From Cupriavidus pauculus (GTDB lineage Bacteria > Pseudomonadota > Gammaproteobacteria > Burkholderiales > Burkholderiaceae), in the NCBI RefSeq assembly GCF_022179805.1, contig NZ_BPUO01000008.1, positions 124,001 through 188,000 on the forward strand: 64,000 bases of DNA, read 5' to 3'. The translations under genes and the position numbers were made by a program. The notes under the pieces are model-generated. The model was given only the letters and a program-made list of their open reading frames with translations, made no database searches and had not been told where the DNA came from. Positions 60,321 through 64,000 of this stretch are shown here, piece after piece (position 1 is the stretch's first letter; every line of letters starts with the position of its first letter).

Positions 60321-60411
60321 TCGACGAACGCAATACCTGCCGCACCAAGAAACCAGAGACACCGCCGGGCCCACGGGCCCGGCACATGTAATCCCCACCA
60401 CGAGACCAATC

Positions 60412-61599
60412 ATGAAATGGGCCATCTCCCGCCGGGCGCAGCAACTGACCAGCTCGGCCATCCGCGAAATCCTGAAAGTCACCGAGCGTCCGGAAGTTAT
60501 TTCGTTCGCCGGCGGGCTGCCCTCTCCGGCGTCGTTCCCGGTAGCGGCCATGGAAGCGGCGGTGGCCCGTGTATTCGCCGATAACCCGCAAGGCGCGCTG
60601 CAGTACGCCGCCACCGAAGGCTATCTGCCGCTGCGCGAGTTCGTGGCAAAGCGCTACAACGTGGGCGTCGAGCGCGTCATGATCACCACGGGGTCGCAGC
60701 AGGCGCTGGACCTGATCGCCAAGGTCATGATCGATCCGGGCAGCCCGGTGCTGGTGGAAACGCCGAGCTACCTGGGCGCGCTGCAGGCGTTCTCGCTGTT
60801 CGAACCCGAGTTCGTGTCGATCCCGACCGACGAAAACGGCCTGGTGCCCGAGGCGCTGACGCCCGAGCTGACCGCCAACGCGCGCTTCCTGTACGCGCTG
60901 CCGAACTTCCAGAACCCCACGGGCCGCCGCCTGCCGCTGGAGCGCCGCCAGGCGCTGGTCAAGCGCGCGCAGGAACTGGGCATCCTGCTGGTGGAAGACG
61001 ATCCGTACGGCGAACTGAGCTACACCGGCAGCACGCTGCCCACGCTGCTGTCGATGAACCCGGACGGCGTGATCTACATGGGATCGTTCTCGAAGATCCT
61101 TGCACCGGGCATGCGCCTGGGCTTCGTGATCGCCCCGCCCGACCTGCACTTCAAGCTGTGCCAGGCCAAGCAGGCATCGGACCTGCACACGCCCACCTTC
61201 ACGCAGCGCATTGCCTACGAGACGGTCAAGGACGGCCTGCTGGAAACGCACATCCCGACGATCCGCGAGCTCTACGGCAAGCAGTGCGCCTACATGCTGG
61301 ACGCCCTGAAGCGCCATATGCCCGAAGGCGTGTCGTGGAATGCGCCCGAAGGCGGCATGTTCATTTGGGTGGAGCTGCCCGAGGGACTGGACAGCATGAA
61401 GATCCTGGAAGAAGCCGTGAGCCGCAACGTGGCCTACGTGCCGGGCGCGCCGTTCTATGCCGGCAATCCGCGCATGAACACGCTGCGTCTGGCGTTTGTG
61501 ACCGTGCCGCAGGACCGTATCGAGCAGGGTGTGAAGATCCTGGGCGAAGTGTTCCGCGAAGCCATCGCCAAGGCCGCGCCGCAACCGCGCGCTGCCTGA
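60412..61599 (+). CDS. PLP-dependent aminotransferase (2-aminoadipate-type)
   Basis: A 395-residue fold-type I aminotransferase. The PLP lysine is K228 in IYMGSFSKILAPGMRLGF. PNFQNPTGRRLPLERR and VEDDPYGELSYTG carry the Asn and Asp/Tyr that hold the cofactor. It resembles LysN/ARO8-like enzymes acting on 2-aminoadipate, aromatic or branched-chain amino acids. It lacks the winged helix found in the MocR protein upstream, although the catalytic domains are related. It follows ridA by 91 bp. Confidence 0.9.
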   Translation: MKWAISRRAQQLTSSAIREILKVTERPEVISFAGGLPSPASFPVAAMEAAVARVFADNPQGALQYAATEGYLPLREFVAKRYNVGVERVMITTGSQQALDLIAKVMIDPGSPVLVETPSYLGALQAFSLFEPEFVSIPTDENGLVPEALTPELTANARFLYALPNFQNPTGRRLPLERRQALVKRAQELGILLVEDDPYGELSYTGSTLPTLLSMNPDGVIYMGSFSKILAPGMRLGFVIAPPDLHFKLCQAKQASDLHTPTFTQRIAYETVKDGLLETHIPTIRELYGKQCAYMLDALKRHMPEGVSWNAPEGGMFIWVELPEGLDSMKILEEAVSRNVAYVPGAPFYAGNPRMNTLRLAFVTVPQDRIEQGVKILGEVFREAIAKAAPQPRAA

Positions 61600-61613
61600 G
61601 GAAGGTCGACGAC

Positions 61614-62282
61614 ATGGAACGGGAAGAGCCGCAAACCATGCTGCGCATCTGGGGCCGCCTGTCGTCGATCAATGTGCAGAAAGTGGTCTGGTGCGCGCGA
61701 GAGCTGCACCTGGACCACGAGCGCATCGATATCGGCAACCAGAAGGGCGAACTCGACGCGCAAGCGTACGTGCGCCTGAATCCGAACCGGATGATCCCGG
61801 TGATCGAGGATTTCCGCGACACCGATGTGGCCGGCGAGCCGTTTGTGCTCTGGGAGTCGAATGCGATCGTGCGTTACCTGTGCGCGCGCTATGGCGAAGG
61901 CACGCTGTGGCCGTCCGACGTGAAGGCGCGCGCATCGGCCGACCGCTGGATGGACTGGCAGACCACCACGTTCAGCCCGGCCATGGTCCACGCGTTCCTG
62001 CAGATGGTGCGTACGCCGGAAGACCGGCGCGACCAGGCCATCATCGACAAGGCGTGCGAGCGCACTGAGCCGCTGGCGAAGATGCTCGACGATGCCCTGA
62101 CCAACCGCGAGTTCATCGGCGGCGACCGCTTCACGATGGCCGACATCTCGCTGGCCTGCGCCGCGCACCGCTGGTTGGGTACGCCGGTGCCGCATGCGCC
62201 CAGGCCCAACCTGGAACGCTGGCTTGACGCGATGCGTGCGCGCCCGGCCGCGGCCACTATCCTCGTACTGCCGTTGAAGTAA
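61614..62282 (+). CDS. Glutathione S-transferase family protein
   Basis: A 222-residue GST. N-terminal thioredoxin-like domain (IWGRLSSINVQKVVWCARELHL; cis-Pro in NRMIPVIED; ESNAIVRYLCARYG glutathione site) and helical C-terminal domain (REFIGGDRFTMADISLACAAHRW). It begins 14 bp after the aminotransferase gene. The ATG at 61614 has GAGGAAGG upstream; the ATG at 61638 is an alternative. End of the same-strand run that begins with the VOC gene. Confidence 0.9.
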   Translation: MEREEPQTMLRIWGRLSSINVQKVVWCARELHLDHERIDIGNQKGELDAQAYVRLNPNRMIPVIEDFRDTDVAGEPFVLWESNAIVRYLCARYGEGTLWPSDVKARASADRWMDWQTTTFSPAMVHAFLQMVRTPEDRRDQAIIDKACERTEPLAKMLDDALTNREFIGGDRFTMADISLACAAHRWLGTPVPHAPRPNLERWLDAMRARPAAATILVLPLK

Positions 62283-62297
62283 GCCCGCTGCCTGGGG

Positions 62298-62828
62298 CTA
62301 CACCAGCCCCAGCAGCCCGGCGCCGGCGCCCAGCGCCACCAGCACCAGCGGGTGCACCTTCGTCTTCAGCATCAACCCCACCGTCACCAGCGTCACCGCC
62401 ACGGCTGTCCAGCTATGGTCAACGCTCGTGGCCAGCACCCAGCCCGTCGACATCAACAGCCCGATGGTCAGCGCCGACAGCCCGCGCTTGATCAGCGACG
62501 GCCACACGGCGTGCGGCGAGCGTCCGGCGAAGTATTCGAAGCCAAGCGCGATCACGCTCGACGGTCCGCAGATACCCAGCATCGACGCAAACGCGCCGGC
62601 CGCCCCGGCCACCTGCCAGCCGAACAGCGCCACGAACAGGATGTTCGGCCCCGGCGACGCCTGCGAGATGGCGTACAGCGCCGCAAACTGCTCGTCGGTC
62701 ATCCACTGGCGCGACTCCACGAGGTACCGGTGCATGTCGGGAATCACGGTGCCGCCGCCTCCCACGGCCAGCAGCGACAGCATGCCGAAGTGGCCCAGCA
62801 GGTCGCGCAGGATTTCGGGCGATGCCAT
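62298..62828 (-). CDS. chrA2: Chromate transporter, C-terminal-type half
   Basis: A 176-residue membrane protein with one CHR domain (signature FGMLSLLAVGGGGTVIPDMHRYLVESRQWMTDEQFAALYAISQASPGPN). It is one half of a two-gene (short-chain) chromate ion transporter. Its ATG overlaps the stop of the other half by one base (TGATG), so both are made together. Such pairs can export chromate, but many chromosomal copies have unknown substrates. Confidence 0.88.
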   Translation of the reverse strand: MASPEILRDLLGHFGMLSLLAVGGGGTVIPDMHRYLVESRQWMTDEQFAALYAISQASPGPNILFVALFGWQVAGAAGAFASMLGICGPSSVIALGFEYFAGRSPHAVWPSLIKRGLSALTIGLLMSTGWVLATSVDHSWTAVAVTLVTVGLMLKTKVHPLVLVALGAGAGLLGLV

Positions 62829-63406
62829 CACGCCCCCTTGCGCATCGCGCGGTATTCCAGCACCAGCGCCACCGGCACCAGCACCGCCATCACCGGCAGC
62901 AGCGGCCAGCGCAGCCACCCGATCGCCACGAACGCCACCGCCCCCACGGCCACCGCCCGCACCGAGCGCGGCTGGCTCTGCGCGAGCTTCACACCGGTGG
63001 ACAGCACCAGCCCGGCGGCCACGGCGGTCATGCCAGCCAGCATCTGGCGCACCTGTGGGACGTCCTGGTAGCGCAGGTACAAACCCATCGCGCAAAGCAC
63101 CACCACCATCGGCACGAACACCAGCCCGCTGAACGCCGCCACGGCACCCCGCAGTCCCGCGAAGCGCAGGCCAAGCATCAGCGCCAGGTTGATCACGTTG
63201 GGGCCAGGGAGCACCTGCCCCAGGCTCAGGATCTCGACAAAATCGCGGTCACCGAGCCAGCGGTTGCGCTCGACAACCGAGCGCCGCACGAACGGCAGCA
63301 CCCCGCCGAAACCGGACAGGCCCATGCGGGCAAATTCAAAGAACAGCGTACGGGCGTTGGGCGGCGGGGCGAGCTCTGGCTCGACGACGAGGGGCGTGGA
63401 GGACAT
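62828..63406 (-). CDS. chrA1: Chromate transporter, N-terminal-type half
   Basis: A 192-residue membrane protein with one CHR domain (FEFARMGLSGFGGVLPFVRRSVVERNRWLGDRDFVEILSLGQVLPGPN). It is translated just before its partner half. The start at 63406 (MSSTPLVVEPELAPPPNA) is chosen over longer in-frame options because only this part resembles the family; GGAG-like sequence is weak. Confidence 0.88.
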   Translation of the reverse strand: MSSTPLVVEPELAPPPNARTLFFEFARMGLSGFGGVLPFVRRSVVERNRWLGDRDFVEILSLGQVLPGPNVINLALMLGLRFAGLRGAVAAFSGLVFVPMVVVLCAMGLYLRYQDVPQVRQMLAGMTAVAAGLVLSTGVKLAQSQPRSVRAVAVGAVAFVAIGWLRWPLLPVMAVLVPVALVLEYRAMRKGA

Positions 63407-63563
63407 GATCGTGATGAGGGGGCCTGCCGTGCGGAATCGGCAAGGTGCCGACATGGTACGGCAGTCCGGCCACCCACGGGGGAAGCCAGCCATCACGGTT
63501 CGGCAAGAGGGGGTCGCGTTTGAAGATGGGGGCAGCTGCAATCAATGTGCCGCCGGACGGGCT
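63407..63563. other. Intergenic region upstream of the chromate transporter pair
   Basis: About 150 bp between the chrA1 start and the REP-like element that probably hold the promoter for the pair. I see no clear elements and no gene. Confidence 0.3.
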
Positions 63564-63687
63564 CCCCTCTCCCGCGAAGTAGGAAAGGGGTTGGGGGTGA
63601 GGGCCAGCGGCTCTGCTTGCCGACGATGTCGCAATTTGAACCGCTATGCCCTCACCCCCAGCCCCTCTCCCGCCTTGCGGGAGAGGG
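63564..63687. repeat. REP-like paired palindromes (copy 4)
   Basis: A degenerate left palindrome (63564-63590) and an intact right one (63662-63687, CCCCTCTCCCGC/GCGGGAGAGGG), about 70 bp apart. The interior GGCTCTGCTTGCCGACGA...GCAATTTGAACCGCT is shared with the copies at 26113 and 48375. It lies directly after the parC stop. Confidence 0.8.
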
Positions 63688-63711
63688 AAGCAAACAGCCA
63701 GAAAGCAAGCC

Positions 63712-64000
63712 TTACTCCGGCGCCTTCACCGCTTCCAGCTTCACTTCCTTGAGCCTTGGCTCAATCGCCTTGCCCTTGCGGGCACGCTTGCCCACGTACG
63801 GCAGCAGGGTCTTGCCGGACAGCTTCTGCGGCGGCACCTTGCCGCCGCGCATGCCGGTGCCCGAGATCAGCAGGCCCGGTGCGCCTACCGCCACGGCCTG
63901 TTCCAGCATTTCCGTCGGCTCAAGCTCCATCAGGATCACGCCACGGCCGCCGGCCGACAGCACCTTGACCTCGTCCAGCCCCACCAGCAGCAGGCGGCCG
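63712..64000 (-). CDS. parC: DNA topoisomerase IV subunit A, C-terminal end (partial)
   Basis: The last 95 codons of a gene that continues beyond the window. The translation GRLLLVGLDEVKVLSAGGRG is a blade of the GyrA/ParC C-terminal beta-pinwheel, which wraps DNA. The end is a basic tail (GKRARKGKAIEPRLKEVKLEAVKAPE) as in beta-proteobacterial ParC. GyrA is less likely because of the GGRGVILM pattern and short tail. The open frame reaches the window edge, so no start can be given. Confidence 0.78.
   Translation of the reverse strand, partial: GRLLLVGLDEVKVLSAGGRGVILMELEPTEMLEQAVAVGAPGLLISGTGMRGGKVPPQKLSGKTLLPYVGKRARKGKAIEPRLKEVKLEAVKAPE

Overview
The window is a 64 kb stretch of ordinary, gene-dense, high-GC beta-proteobacterial chromosome. 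Gene content and order (leuCDB-asd-fimV-truA-trpFB-methyltransferase-trpA-accD-folC-SPOR-cvpA-purF-metZ; sdhCDAB-sdhE-gltA beside mdh and acnA) point to Burkholderiales, most probably Cupriavidus or a close Ralstonia relative. I see no prophage, IS element, CRISPR array or rRNA operon. There is one tRNA (Asn).

Layout. 0.1-4.3 kb: a secreted hypothetical protein, a 7Fe ferredoxin (fdxA) and an FAD ferredoxin-NADP reductase, tRNA-Asn, rpsU, and a LysE-type exporter. 4.5-6.3 kb: a NodI/NodJ-type ABC exporter pair. 6.3-26 kb: a long minus-strand biosynthetic block read leuC > entericidin > leuD > leuB > asd > fimV > truA > trpF > trpB > DNA methyltransferase > trpA > accD > folC > SPOR protein > cvpA > purF > metZ. 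It is broken by terminators after fimV, trpA and accD. 26.2-31.2 kb: a complete branched-chain amino-acid ABC importer (livJHMGF) with a probable attenuator after livJ and a long livJ leader. 31.8-44.3 kb: a TCA-cycle island (sdhCDAB-sdhE-gltA, a GntR/HutC regulator divergent from mdh, a CitE-like lyase, an MliC-like secreted protein, acnA). 44.4-50.8 kb: small or poorly characterised genes (a 44-aa membrane protein, a DUF2863-type protein, a TrmB-like methyltransferase, an orphan peptide-binding protein, a spermidine-synthase-like protein, a PLDc_N/TPR protein, an FlxA-like protein). 51-55 kb: an ArsR regulator coupled to an SRPBCC-GST fusion protein, a hypoxanthine-DNA glycosylase and htpG. 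55.1-62.3 kb: a MocR-type regulator divergent from a same-strand run VOC > AlaX > LysE > EamA > RidA > PLP aminotransferase > GST, which looks like an amino-acid handling and detoxification cluster. 62.3-64 kb: a two-gene chromate transporter and the 3' end of parC.

Regulatory signals readable in the sequence include a 20-bp perfect palindrome lying over the gntR promoter between gntR and mdh, an excellent sigma-32 promoter for htpG, an ArsR operator overlapping a promoter that predicts a leaderless mRNA, and ACTGTA repeats between the MocR gene and its divergent neighbour. A family of GC-rich palindromic repeats (REP/BIME-like, core CCCCTCTCCCGC/GCGGGAGAGGGG) occupies most of the larger intergenic gaps. 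One copy has been captured as coding sequence and others serve as terminators.

I did not find a clearly new multi-gene system. The best candidates for a second look are the ArsR/SRPBCC-GST unit, the orphan DNA methyltransferase translated inside the trp operon, the divergent TrmB-like protein with its motif Asp replaced by Asn, the MocR-flanked amino-acid cluster, and the REP-like family.
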